Shown here: positions 8,988 through 17,685 of the stretch, in pieces
Layout: each line of letters opens with the position of its first letter
Numbering within the stretch: position 1 is the first letter of the stretch
NCBI RefSeq assembly: GCF_014395785.1
Contig: NZ_CP060713.1
Span: forward strand, 2,074,501 to 2,138,500
From: Nocardioides mesophilus
GTDB lineage: Bacteria > Actinomycetota > Actinomycetes > Propionibacteriales > Nocardioidaceae
Direction: 5' to 3'
DNA: 64,000 nt
Program-made: the position numbers and the translations under genes
Notes under the pieces: model-generated
The model's database searches: none
What the model was told of the DNA's origin: nothing
Seen by the model: only the letters and a program-made list of their open reading frames with translations

Positions 8988-9686
8988 GTGCAGATCGTCG
9001 ACCTGTCCCAGGACATCTACCAGGGGATGCAGGTATACCCCGGACACCTGAAGACCGTGGTCTTCGACCACGCGTCGCACGAGGACACCGCACCCCGCTT
9101 CGAGGGCGGGTTCTCGTTCCAGACCAAGGGCTTCATGATCAACGACAACGGGCCGACCCACGTCGACTCCTTCTCCCACCTCGACCCGGACCCCACCGCC
9201 CAGACCATCGACCAGATGTCGCTGGACCTCTTCTACGGTCCCGCGGTCTGCCTCGACGTCTCCCACGTGGGTGCGGGAGAGGACATCACCGCCGAGCACC
9301 TGGAGGCCGCGGAGCAGGCCGTCGAGGTGAAGGTCGAGCGCGGCGACATCCTGCTGCTGCACACCGGCACGCACGGCCGCTATGCCGGCACCCGGCAGTA
9401 CCTCACTGACTTTCCCGGACTGGGCGAGACCGGCAGCCAGTGGATCTACGAGCGGGGCGTCAAGACGTTCGGGGTGGACAGCCCCACGCCGGACAACCCC
9501 ACCAGCAAGAGCTACCCCTGCCACATGATGTGCCGGGCCCACCACATCACCCACTACGAGAACCTCACCAACCTCGACCAGCTCGTCGGGCGTCGGTTCA
9601 CCTTCGCCGGCTTCCCGCTCAAGGTGATCGGTGCGCACGGCGGTCCGACGCGTGCCGTCGCGCTCCTCGACGGGGAGACCGCGTGA
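8988..9686 (+). CDS. Cyclase family protein (kynurenine formamidase / isatin hydrolase-like)
   Basis: This 232-residue enzyme belongs to the Mn/Zn-dependent cyclase superfamily, which hydrolyses N-formyl or cyclic amide bonds (kynurenine formamidase KynB, isatin hydrolase). The metal signature is GPTHVDSFSH, with His58, Asp60 and His64 as predicted ligands. I chose the GTG at 8988 because GAGGAG precedes it and the protein then opens with the conserved QIVDLSQ strand; a GTG at 8958 would add ten poorly conserved residues. The downstream SDR starts within the stop codon of this gene, so they are likely coupled. The substrate is unknown. Confidence 0.85.
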   Translation: MQIVDLSQDIYQGMQVYPGHLKTVVFDHASHEDTAPRFEGGFSFQTKGFMINDNGPTHVDSFSHLDPDPTAQTIDQMSLDLFYGPAVCLDVSHVGAGEDITAEHLEAAEQAVEVKVERGDILLLHTGTHGRYAGTRQYLTDFPGLGETGSQWIYERGVKTFGVDSPTPDNPTSKSYPCHMMCRAHHITHYENLTNLDQLVGRRFTFAGFPLKVIGAHGGPTRAVALLDGETA

Positions 9687-10485
9687 GCGAGGCCGCCGAC
9701 CCGGTCCCCTCACCGGGGACCGGGTCCGTGGTCGGACCGTCCTGGTGACCGGCGCCGGCAACGGCCTGGGCCGGGCGATCAGCCTCGCGCTCGTGGCGCG
9801 CGGCGCCCGGGTCGTGCTGGTCGCCCGGACCCGCTCCCACCTCGAGGCCGTGGCCGCCGAGGCCGCCGGACTCCCCGGATCGACCCGGGTGGCGACCGCC
9901 GACGTCGCCGATCCCGTGAGCGTGGCAGCGCTCGCGGAGGAGCTGGCCGACGAGACGGTCGAGGTGCTGGTCAACAACGCCGGTGTGCCGGGTCCCGTCG
10001 CGCCGCTGCTGGAGATCTCCCCGGAGGAGTGGGACGACGTCTTCGCGGTGAACGTGCGGGGGATGTTCTTGATGTGCCGGGCCTTCATCCCGCAGATGGT
10101 GGCGCGGGGCGCGGGCGACGTGATCAACCTGGCGTCGGTGAGCGGCAAGCGGCCGCTGACCCGGCGGACGCCGTACGCCGCGTCGAAGATGGCCGTGATC
10201 GGTCTGACCACCACGCTCGCCTTCGAGGTGGGGCCGCAGGGGGTGGCCGTCAACTCGCTCTCGCCCGGACCGGTCGATGGTCCCCGGATGGCTCGCAACT
10301 TCGAGCTCGAGGCCAAGCGCACCGGCACGACGTACGCCGAGGCGGAGGAGGCCTACGTCGCGCGCGCCGCGCTGCACCGGATGCTCACCGAGGACGAGGT
10401 CGCGGCCGCCGTGATCGCGATGCTGCACATGCCGGGGCTCTGCGCCGCCGACATCGACCTCTCGGCGGGCATGGTCGCCCGTTGA
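9683..10485 (+). CDS. Short-chain dehydrogenase/reductase, apparent frameshift near the start
   Basis: This is a classical NAD(P)-dependent SDR: TGAGNGLG cofactor motif, NNAG, catalytic Ser in INLASVSG, and the Tyr-x-x-x-Lys pair in TPYAASK. In the frame of the catalytic domain no good start exists; the only in-frame option is a GTG at 9631 deep inside the previous gene. A GTG at 9683 overlaps the cyclase stop as GTGA and begins a plausible N-terminus (SEAADPVP) but in another frame. Adding one C to the CCCC run at 9706-9709 joins the two as PVPLTGDRVRGRTVLVTGAG and gives a normal 267-residue SDR. The function is inferred as alcohol oxidation or ketone reduction in the island pathway. Confidence 0.75.
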
Positions 10486-10496
10486 CCCGGCGGGGC

Positions 10497-11852
10497 TCAC
10501 CGGAGCGCGGAGCCCGGCCCGGGCAGGAAGCGGCCGTGGCGCTCGCGGGTGGGCACCCCGTCCTCAGCGACGAGACGACCCCGCAGGTAGGTCTGCACCG
10601 CGCGGCCGGTGACCTCGCGCCCGGCGAAGGGCGTCCAGCCCGCCTTGGACAGCACGTCCTCGTCGCGCAGCACCCGCCGGGCCGTCGGGTCCACCAGGAC
10701 CAGGTCGGCGTCGGCCCCGGCGCCCACGCGGCCCTTGCGCGGCCAGAGCCCGTAGGTGCGCGCGGGGACCTCGGCGTACACGCGCACGACGTCCTCGTAG
10801 CTGAGGTGTCCGCGGGCGACCGCGTCGAGCAGCAGGGCCATCGTGCTGTCGAGGCCGGGGAGCCCGAAGTGCACGTTCCACATGTCACCGGCCCGCTTCT
10901 GCTCCAGGGTCGACGGTGCGTGGTCGCTCGAGATGTGGCTCAGCGCGCCGGAGCGGAGCAGCCGCCACATCTGTGCCTCGTCCTCGTCGGTGCGGGCACG
11001 GGCCGGTGGCGTGAACTTCCGCAGCGCACCGTGCTCGTGCACCTCGTCCTCGCGCAGCAGGAAGTACTGCGGGCAGCCCTCCGCGGCCAGGGTGCCGCCC
11101 GCCGCGCGCTCGCGACGGACCAGCTCGGCCACCTCCGGGTGGCTGACGTGGGCGATGGTGGCCCGGGCGCCGGTACGCCGGACCAGCAGCGCCGCGACCG
11201 ATGCCGCGACGACCTCGGCGTCCCGGTCGCGCCAGTCCAGCAGCAGCCCGTTGTCGCGGCGGCTCTCGGCGCGCAGCAGCTCCTCGGCCGACCGGGTGAT
11301 CGACTCGTCCTCGCAGTGGATCAGGCTGGCAGCTCCTGCCATCGCGGTGGCGCGCAGGTGGGTGCGCAGCGCGGCGGCGTCGTGGCCGGGCACGCCGTGC
11401 GTGGTGCAGGTGAAGACCTTGAAGAACGTGACGCCGGCGCGCCACAGCTCGCTGACGTCGGCGGCATGACCGGGCCACGCGTGCGCGGCCAGGGCGAAGT
11501 CGACCTCGGAGCGGTCCTGGAGGTACTCCCGCTTGCCGGCGAGGTCGTCCACCGTGCGCACCGGGGTCCCGTGGCTGTGCTCGACGATCGTGGTCACCCC
11601 GGACGCGGCCGCGGCTGCCGTGCCGGTGGGGAAGTCCTCCCGGTCGGTGCTGCCCGGATCCATCAGGTGCACGTGCGTATCGATGCCTCCGGGCAGGACC
11701 AGCAGACCTCCGGCGTCGACCGTCCGGGCGGCCTTCGGGAGGTCCTGCCCCACGGCCACCACGACCCCGTCGTGCACCCCGACGTCGAGCCGCCTGCTGC
11801 CGGTCGAGGTGACGACCGTCCCTCCCCTGATCGCCAGGTCCAGCTCGCTCAT
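10497..11852 (-). CDS. Dihydropyrimidinase/allantoinase-like cyclic amidohydrolase
   Basis: This 451-residue protein belongs to the dihydroorotase/allantoinase/hydantoinase group. Its metal ligands are visible: HVH at His60 and His62, the lysine that is carbamylated in this family at Lys145 (TFFKVF), a downstream HVSH and the Asp in SSDHAP. These enzymes open cyclic ureides or imides. The ATG at 11852 is chosen over an upstream ATG at 11894 because GAGAAGGGA precedes it at good spacing and the protein then starts on the first beta strand. It is convergent with the SDR (11 bases apart) and divergent from the asparaginase. Hydantoin-like or allantoin-like substrates are possible. Confidence 0.85.
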   Translation of the reverse strand: MSELDLAIRGGTVVTSTGSRRLDVGVHDGVVVAVGQDLPKAARTVDAGGLLVLPGGIDTHVHLMDPGSTDREDFPTGTAAAAASGVTTIVEHSHGTPVRTVDDLAGKREYLQDRSEVDFALAAHAWPGHAADVSELWRAGVTFFKVFTCTTHGVPGHDAAALRTHLRATAMAGAASLIHCEDESITRSAEELLRAESRRDNGLLLDWRDRDAEVVAASVAALLVRRTGARATIAHVSHPEVAELVRRERAAGGTLAAEGCPQYFLLREDEVHEHGALRKFTPPARARTDEDEAQMWRLLRSGALSHISSDHAPSTLEQKRAGDMWNVHFGLPGLDSTMALLLDAVARGHLSYEDVVRVYAEVPARTYGLWPRKGRVGAGADADLVLVDPTARRVLRDEDVLSKAGWTPFAGREVTGRAVQTYLRGRLVAEDGVPTRERHGRFLPGPGSALR

Positions 11853-11914
11853 CGACGCGTTCCCTTCTCTCGTCTTGTCGTTCGATCCGTCCATCCGACC
11901 CAGGAGGCACCCCT

Positions 11915-12918
11915 GTGAGGCGTTCCCGCATCAGCATCGGCTCCACCGGAGGCACCATCACGATGACCGCCCAGGCCGGCCCGGGGGAGTGCTTCCCTCG
12001 CTGGGCGCCGCGGACCTGGTGGCGGCCGTGCCCGGTCTCGCCGACGTCGCGGAGGTGGAGGCCAGCACCCTCGCCACCGTGCCGTCGGCCCACCTGCAGC
12101 CCTCGGACGTCTTGGCCTTCGGGCGGTGGGCAGCCGGTGCCGTCGAGACGTCGGCCGGGGCCGTGCTCGTGCAGGGCACGGACACCATCGAGGAGACGGC
12201 CTACCTGCTGGACCTTGTGTGGGACCGGCCCGAGCCGCTGGTGGTGACCGGCGCGATGCGCCCGGCGACCGCCGCGGGCGCGGACGGCCCGGCGAACCTG
12301 CTCGCGGCTGCGGTGGTGGCGGCCAGCCCGGACGCCCGGGGCCGAGGGGTGCTGGTCGTGCTCGACGACGACGTCCACGCGGCGGCGCGGGTCCGGAAGC
12401 GGGACTCGACGGCGCTGCACGCCTTCGCCTCCGAGCCCTTCGGTCTGGTCGGCCGCGTGCTGGAGCGGCGGGTTCACTTCGTGGCGCCTCCGTCGCGGCA
12501 CCCCTCCCTGCCGCCGCCGCTCGACGGCGCCCACCCGCGGGTGGCGCTGCTCGAGACCCATCTGGGCGATCGCGGCGAGCTGCTCCGGCTGGTGGCCGGG
12601 GACGGGTACGACGCGGTGGTGGTCGCCGGCTTCGGGGTCGGCCACCTCTCGGCCGCGATGGCCGAGGTCGTCGAGGAGGTGGCCACCCGGATGCCCGTGG
12701 TGCTGGCGTCGCGCACCGGGCGCGGTCCGGTCCTGCGCTCGACGTACGGGTTCCCGGGCTCCGAGCAGGACCTGATCGCCCGCGGAGCCCTCCCGGCGGG
12801 CTGGCTGGACGCCCGCAAGGCGCGCCTGCTGGTCTGGGCGCTGCTCGCCGCCGGCGCCGGTCCCGAGGAGTTGCGCGCCACCCTCGAGGAGCGGGGCGCC
12901 ACGCCCGGCCCGTCCTGA
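11915..12918 (+). pseudogene. Asparaginase-family amidohydrolase, interrupted by a -1 frameshift
   Basis: The gene starts with a GTG at 11915 preceded by a strong AGGAGG (11902-11907). The first segment encodes SIGSTGGTITM, the type-II asparaginase signature with its nucleophilic Thr. The remainder, with the second active-site motif QGTDTIEETAY, lies in another frame from about 11988 to 12918. Adding one G to the GGGGG run at 11983-11987 yields an unbroken protein of about 334 residues, the usual family length. As read, the nucleophile is separated from the rest, so the gene would be dead. It is divergent from the cyclic amidohydrolase and could hydrolyse a linear amide product of it (inference). 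Confidence 0.8.
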
Positions 12919-12920
12919 GC

Positions 12921-14063
12921 TCACAGGCGGCCGCCGGTGTGGGCGAGGATCTCGCGGACGCGTTGCTTGGCCAGCTCGGTGTAGCGCATGACCCCGGCGG
13001 AGGCGGCGGCTGCGTCGCGACGCTCGAGCCCTTCCGTGATCTGGCGCTGGGCGTCGATGAAGTCCTGCGAGGTGACCGGCGTGGAGCCGAAGCTGCGGGT
13101 CATCACGGTCTTGATGCTGAGGCTGCCGAACGCCGCAGTCAGGGCAGGGTTGCCGGCCAGCGAGACGAGGTGCTCGTGGAAGGCGTAGTTGGCGTCGAGG
13201 TAGCTGTCGAAGTCGAGGAACCGCTCGCCGACCAGGAGCGCCGCCATCTGCTCGAACCGGCGGCGCAGCTCGGCCAGCTGCTCGACGTCGAGGTGGTGCG
13301 CGGTCAGCGCGATCACTCCGAGCTCGATGGCGGAGCGCGCGTCGAAGGTGGCGTCGGAGGTGGTCACGTCGAACGGCGTGATCACGTAGCCACGGGACGG
13401 GTCGCGCTGCACGAGCCCGTCGGCGGCGAGCCGGGTCAGGGCGTAGAAGGCGGACGCGGCGTCCACGCCCAGCTCGTGGGCCAGGTCGTCCAGGTGCAGG
13501 ACCGCACCCGCGGCGTACTGACGCTCGAGCACCTGCGTCCGCGCCCGTCGGTAGACCGCGTCGTCGCGGGCGAACTCGAACCGGCCGAACCCGCCGCGGA
13601 AGTAGGTCAGCGGCTGGCCCTGGCCGGCGGAGGCGGACAGGACCCGGCCCACGAAGATGCTGTGCGTCCCTCCGGTGATCTCCTCGACCACCTCGCACTC
13701 GATGTGCGCGAGCGCCTCGGCGAGCAGAGGCAGGTCGTGCTCGCCGGCGGTGAGGCCGACGCCGCGGAACTTGTCCTCGCTGGGGACGGCGAACTGCTGG
13801 GCGAGGTGGGCGTGCTCCTGGCCGAGCACGTTGACGGCATACCTGCCCGACTCGGAGACCGCGTGCGCCGTCGGGGCGGCGCGGTTGAGACAGGCCAGCA
13901 TCATCGGCGGGTCCAGGGAGAGCGAGGTGACCGAGCTCGCCGTCATCCCGTGCGGTCCGGTGGCGGTCCGGGTCGTGACGACGGTGACGCCACTGGCCAG
14001 GTGGCCCACCACGTGACGGAAGTGCTGCCCGTCGAGCGCGGAGCTCACCGAGTTGCTGCTCAT
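12921..14063 (-). CDS. Flavin reductase fused to a GntR/FCD regulatory module
   Basis: This 380-residue protein has two parts. Residues 15-165 are a flavin-reductase-like FMN-binding domain (HFRHVVGHLASGVTVVTT start and a FRGGFGRFE end), which normally supplies reduced flavin to a two-component monooxygenase. Residues 172-232 form a winged helix like GntR (LDDLAHELGVDAASAFYALTRL), and 240-370 an FCD ligand-binding domain. The FCD metal histidines are partly lost: FHEHL keeps one, but the later EH is DA (347-348) and the final MRxH is MRYT. GGAGG precedes the ATG at 14063. It may be a ligand-controlled reductase, or an enzyme that also binds DNA. Confidence 0.82.
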   Translation of the reverse strand: MSSNSVSSALDGQHFRHVVGHLASGVTVVTTRTATGPHGMTASSVTSLSLDPPMMLACLNRAAPTAHAVSESGRYAVNVLGQEHAHLAQQFAVPSEDKFRGVGLTAGEHDLPLLAEALAHIECEVVEEITGGTHSIFVGRVLSASAGQGQPLTYFRGGFGRFEFARDDAVYRRARTQVLERQYAAGAVLHLDDLAHELGVDAASAFYALTRLAADGLVQRDPSRGYVITPFDVTTSDATFDARSAIELGVIALTAHHLDVEQLAELRRRFEQMAALLVGERFLDFDSYLDANYAFHEHLVSLAGNPALTAAFGSLSIKTVMTRSFGSTPVTSQDFIDAQRQITEGLERRDAAAASAGVMRYTELAKQRVREILAHTGGRL

Positions 14064-14205
14064 CCGTGGACCTCCGGGCGCGGCGTACGTGTGGGGCGAC
14101 CCCCTCAGTGAACCGTCCGGCACGCGGCAGCGTGGATGGCGCCGGACGTCATGGTGGCCGTGCCCCGCTCACGGGTCCGGCCACTGGACGCCGGTCGCTC
14201 GGCGG

Positions 14206-14856
14206 TCAGGTGCGGGAGCCGTCGTCCCGGAGCAGGTAGCGCAGCACCACGTCGTGGGAGGACACCAGATGCACCCGGGTGAGCTCGGCGGCGAGCCGGG
14301 CGTCCTGGTCGCGCACCGCGGCGAGGATCTGCCGGTGCTCGTCCTGCAGGTGCGCGACGTCGCCGACGACGTCGAGGTGGAAGTAGACGTACCTGTCGGT
14401 CAGCCGGCGGAGGTGGTCGACCAGCGCGATCGTGCGTGGCCTCCCGGCCAGGGAGTAGACGACGGCGTGGAAGGCGGCGTTGGTCGCGATCCAGTCCGAG
14501 GGTGAGGTCGCGGGGTCCTCCATCACCCCGAGCAGGTGCACCATCCGCGCCACCTCGGCGCGGCCGACCCGCGGGACGGCGAGCCGCGTGGCCAGCGGCT
14601 CGACGGCCTCCCGCAGCTCGTAGAGCTCCTGGAGGTCCTCGATCGAGAGCGGGGTGACGACCGCGCTCGTGCCCTGAAGGTCGACCAGTCCATCGGTCGC
14701 GAGCAGCTGGAGGGCGTCGCGGACGGGGATCCGGCTGACGCCGTACTCGGCGGCGATGGCGGTCTGGGACAAGCTGGAGCCGGGGGCCAGGGCCCCGCTG
14801 ACGACGCGCTCCCTCAGTCCCTGGGCGACCCGCCCGGCCGCTGAGTCCCGGTTCAC
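14206..14856 (-). CDS. GntR family transcriptional regulator with FCD domain
   Basis: This 216-residue regulator has an N-terminal GntR winged helix (LSQTAIAAEYGVSRIPVRDALQLL region, about residues 28-52) and an FCD effector domain. In contrast to the fused FCD module next door, its metal-binding residues look intact: Asp and FH in the first half, DEH around residue 173, and His in RVHLVSSH. FCD proteins bind carboxylate ligands. The start is GTG at 14856. It lies between the reductase fusion and the hydratase/aldehyde dehydrogenase operon, and the paired GTATAC sites upstream of the latter are its best candidate targets. Confidence 0.88.
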   Translation of the reverse strand: MNRDSAAGRVAQGLRERVVSGALAPGSSLSQTAIAAEYGVSRIPVRDALQLLATDGLVDLQGTSAVVTPLSIEDLQELYELREAVEPLATRLAVPRVGRAEVARMVHLLGVMEDPATSPSDWIATNAAFHAVVYSLAGRPRTIALVDHLRRLTDRYVYFHLDVVGDVAHLQDEHRQILAAVRDQDARLAAELTRVHLVSSHDVVLRYLLRDDGSRT

Positions 14857-14883
14857 GGCTCCAGTGTCCCCGACCGGGTCGGG

Positions 14884-15591
14884 CTAGCCCTCACCGCGTC
14901 GCATCGAGCCGACCACCAGCCGGTCGATGCTGACGTCGAGGGCGGCATCGTCGCCGACCTCGGCGAACACACGCAGCATGTCGCGGATGTCGGCGTGCAC
15001 CCGCGGGCTGCGGGCCCGCAACGCCGCGATCCGGTCGTCCACCTCGGCGACGAGCTCCTCGGGGGAGCCGGCCGTGGCGTTGACCAGTCCGAGCTCGACG
15101 GCCCGGGCCGCGCTCACGGCCTCACCGGTCGCGGTGAGCCAGAAGGCCTCCCGCTCGCCGACGACCCGCGGCAACCAGGCCAGGACCAGCGCCGGGGCGA
15201 GCCCGATGCCCACCTCCGGGAAGGAGAAGCGGGCCGAGGACACGGCGACCGAGACGTTGCACGCGGCCACCAGCCCGACGCCGAACCCGGCGGCGTCGCC
15301 CTGCACCTCGCAGACCGTCACCAGCCGGGTGCGCCGCAGCGCGCGCATCACGTCGACGAGCACCTGGGACTCGGCGCGCAGCTCGGCGGCCGTCGCGCCC
15401 TCACGCTCGCGGCCCAGGCAGAAGGCCTCGCCGACGGCCCGCAGCCGGAGGACGTGCACGCCCTCGGCCGGGCTCTCCAGCAGGGAGACCAGGCGCTTGC
15501 ACAGGTCGATCGTGAAGAGGTTGCCCGGAGGGCGGTTCACCTCCACCAGCACCACACCGTCGACGGGGTCGTGGATCGTCATTCCGCTCAT
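14884..15591 (-). CDS. Enoyl-CoA hydratase/isomerase family protein
   Basis: This 235-residue crotonase-fold protein shows the oxyanion-hole segments (the REREGAT turn and GDAAGFGVGLVAAC) and the catalytic-region motif FSFPEVGIGLAPA. It is slightly shorter than typical hydratases of about 260 residues at the C-terminus. The start codon overlaps the aldehyde dehydrogenase stop by one base (TGATG), so the two form a coupled operon. The family hydrates or isomerises unsaturated acyl-CoAs; here it probably works on an acid released by the aldehyde dehydrogenase after CoA activation, although no CoA ligase is visible in the window. Confidence 0.82.
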   Translation of the reverse strand: MSGMTIHDPVDGVVLVEVNRPPGNLFTIDLCKRLVSLLESPAEGVHVLRLRAVGEAFCLGREREGATAAELRAESQVLVDVMRALRRTRLVTVCEVQGDAAGFGVGLVAACNVSVAVSSARFSFPEVGIGLAPALVLAWLPRVVGEREAFWLTATGEAVSAARAVELGLVNATAGSPEELVAEVDDRIAALRARSPRVHADIRDMLRVFAEVGDDAALDVSIDRLVVGSMRRGEG

Positions 15592-17126
15592 CAGTTCAAC
15601 CTCCCGGTTGCTTGTCCGCCGTACCAGTCGACGTCGTCGGTCGCCGTGCGGATCGTCACCGCACGCACGTGGGTGAACTCGTGGAACGACTCCCAGCCGC
15701 CCTCGCGGCCGACTCCGCTGTCCTTCAGACCGCCCCAGGGTGAGGAGGGGTCGAGGCGGTGGTGGTCGTTGACCCAGACCATGCCGGCCTCCAGCCGGTG
15801 GGCCACCCGGTGGGCGCGGGCCACGTCACGGGTCCAGATCGCCGATCCGAGCGCGAACGGCGAGTCGTTCGCGATGGCGACGGCCTCGTCCTCGTCGCCG
15901 AACGGGATCACCACCACGACCGGCCCGAAGATCTCCTCCCGGGCGACAGCCATGTCGTTGGTGACGTCGGCGAGGACCGTGGGCTGCACGAAGTAGCCGT
16001 CCTCGAAGCCCTCGACCTGGGCGGTGGCACCGCCGGTGACCAGCCGGGCGCCGTCCTCGACGCCCTGCTGCACGCAGGAGAGGATCCGCTGCCGCGCCCG
16101 CTGGGAGATCACCGGGCCCACCTGGGTGGAGGCCTCGGCGGGGTCGCCGATCCGGATCCCTCTGGCGATGTCGGCCAGCGACTCGACGAATGGCTCGTAG
16201 ATGTCGCGGTGCACGATCAGCCGGCTGCCGGCGATGCAGGTCTGGCCGGCGCCGATGAAGCCGGCGAACGCGGCGCCGCGGGCCGCGACGTCCACCGGGG
16301 TGTCCGGGAAGACCAGCACCGGCGACTTGCCGCCAAGCTCGAGCGTCGAGCGCGCGAACCGGCGGGCGGTGGCGACGGCGATCGAGCGTCCGGGCTCGGT
16401 CCCGCCGGTGAACGTGACCTTGCGGACCAGCTCGTGCTCGGTCAGGGCGGCACCGGCGGTCGGTCCGAGCCCGTTGACCACGTTGAGGACGCCGGCCGGG
16501 ATCCCCGCCTCGTGGGCGATGTCGGCGAGCAGCATCGCGGTGAGGGGGGTCTGCTCGGACGGCTTGAGCACCACGGAGTTGCCGGTCGCCAGAGCGGGGG
16601 CCAGTGCCTTCGAGGCGATCATCATCGGATGGTTGAACGAAGCCAGGATCGCCACCACGCCCAGCGGCATCCGGCTCGTGTAGGAGTGGTAGTCACCTCG
16701 CATCGGCACGACGGCGTCGCGGTCCGCCAGCAGCAGCGACGCGTTGTAGCGGTACCACTCCGAGAGGCGGCTGATCTGGGCCTTCGTCTCGGTGATCGGC
16801 CGGCCGTTGTTGGCCGTCTCCAACCGGTAGAGGTCTTCCATCCGGTGCTCGATGCCGTCGGCGAACCGGTGGATCAGCGCCGCGCGCTCGTGGATCGGCA
16901 TCGCGCTCCAGACGCCCGACCTGAACGCGGCGTCCGCGACGCGCACCGCCCGGTCGATGTCGGCGAGGTCGGCGTTCTCCGCCACGGCGAGCACCGCCCC
17001 GGTCGCGGGGTTCCGCACCTCGAGGCGCGGCGCGCCGCCCGGCACGATCTCGCCCCCGATGCGCAGCCCGGTGGGCAGCGGGCCGGAGGGCAGGTCGAGC
17101 GACGGCGATGATTCGGAGACGGTCAC
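15591..17126 (-). CDS. NAD(P)-dependent aldehyde dehydrogenase
   Basis: This 511-residue protein is a canonical aldehyde dehydrogenase with Asn165 (SFNHP), general-base Glu263 (LELGGKSP) and catalytic Cys297 (GAGQTCIAG), plus the C-terminal GREGG segment. It oxidises an aldehyde to a carboxylate. The frame is open upstream to 17186, but the GTG at 17126 has a GGCGGAG site and gives a normal N-terminus; the extra stretch would read through the operator region. It is the first gene of a two-gene operon with the enoyl-CoA hydratase. Two GTATAC sites lie 15-40 bases before the start, so repression by a GntR-type protein is likely. Confidence 0.9.
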   Translation of the reverse strand: MTVSESSPSLDLPSGPLPTGLRIGGEIVPGGAPRLEVRNPATGAVLAVAENADLADIDRAVRVADAAFRSGVWSAMPIHERAALIHRFADGIEHRMEDLYRLETANNGRPITETKAQISRLSEWYRYNASLLLADRDAVVPMRGDYHSYTSRMPLGVVAILASFNHPMMIASKALAPALATGNSVVLKPSEQTPLTAMLLADIAHEAGIPAGVLNVVNGLGPTAGAALTEHELVRKVTFTGGTEPGRSIAVATARRFARSTLELGGKSPVLVFPDTPVDVAARGAAFAGFIGAGQTCIAGSRLIVHRDIYEPFVESLADIARGIRIGDPAEASTQVGPVISQRARQRILSCVQQGVEDGARLVTGGATAQVEGFEDGYFVQPTVLADVTNDMAVAREEIFGPVVVVIPFGDEDEAVAIANDSPFALGSAIWTRDVARAHRVAHRLEAGMVWVNDHHRLDPSSPWGGLKDSGVGREGGWESFHEFTHVRAVTIRTATDDVDWYGGQATGRLN

Positions 17127-17140
17127 GCTCTCCGCCTTTC

Positions 17141-17166
17141 GTATACGGAAGGAGTCAAACGTATAC
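17141..17166. promoter_or_regulatory. Twin GTATAC operator-like palindromes
   Basis: Perfect 6-bp palindromes GTATAC occur at 17141-17146 and 17161-17166, exactly 20 bases apart, which is about two helical turns, immediately upstream of the aldehyde dehydrogenase start at 17126. TA-centred short palindromes with conserved flanks are typical GntR/FCD operators. The FCD regulator at 14206-14856 and the reductase-FCD fusion are the obvious candidates to bind here. Spacing and position support an operator; binding itself is inference. Confidence 0.55.
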
Positions 17167-17219
17167 AGCAAGGCGGTGGTCGTCAACAGCGGGCCGACGG
17201 GGGGCGGCGCGCGTGGAGG

Positions 17220-17603
17220 TCAGGGGCGGGCGGTGAGCCGGGCTGCGCGCCGGTCCTGCAGCAGCGCGAGCGCGTTGAGCGCGCCCCAGCCGAACGTGAC
17301 GCCCAGCACCTTCGTGCGGGTCTGCTCGTCCTCGGCCCGGGCGGCGAGCAGCAGGCCGTCGGAGACGTCGCAGGCGATCCGGATCAGCATCGCGGTGGTC
17401 ACCGTGCGCGGCGAGCGGCCGAGCAGCCCGAGCGCGCTGACGGTCAGGTCGCGCGCGCCGTAGGTCCGGGCCAGCAGGTCGAAGCCGGCCTGCTCCGGCT
17501 CGTTGTCGGTCAGCGCCCGGCCGAGGTGACGGGGGTCGGCCAGGGCGTAGACGCCGTACGAGGCGGTGGCTGCGGACATCAGGCGACTCCAGGTGAACGT
17601 CAT
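17220..17603 (-). CDS. Small membrane protein, DUF4267-like
   Basis: This 127-residue protein has a hydrophobic N-terminal segment, a central helix pair containing the TYGARDLTVSALGLLGRSP motif and a last hydrophobic stretch (VLGVTFGWGALNALALLQD), suggesting three or four membrane helices. The GARD-type motif resembles DUF4267 membrane proteins, but I am not certain of the family. It stands alone between the catabolic island and the aldo/keto reductase and starts divergently from the latter, 82 bases apart. No function can be assigned. Confidence 0.7.
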   Translation of the reverse strand: MTFTWSRLMSAATASYGVYALADPRHLGRALTDNEPEQAGFDLLARTYGARDLTVSALGLLGRSPRTVTTAMLIRIACDVSDGLLLAARAEDEQTRTKVLGVTFGWGALNALALLQDRRAARLTARP

Positions 17604-17685
17604 GCACCAGTCCTACCCGGGAATCGTGCGTGAGTACCGCCGGTTGGGGGAAGGGAAGACAAAGCACCCCAGACGAAGGAGAAGC

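Noticed and set aside
10885-13698. 937-residue minus-strand open frame
   Set aside because: It runs through the amidohydrolase in the wrong frame and opposite the asparaginase; composition is Arg/Gly/Ala-rich. It is not a protein.
14126-14505. Open plus-strand frame over the GntR gene
   Set aside because: It is antisense to a well-supported regulator and shows no protein-like composition or ribosome-binding site.
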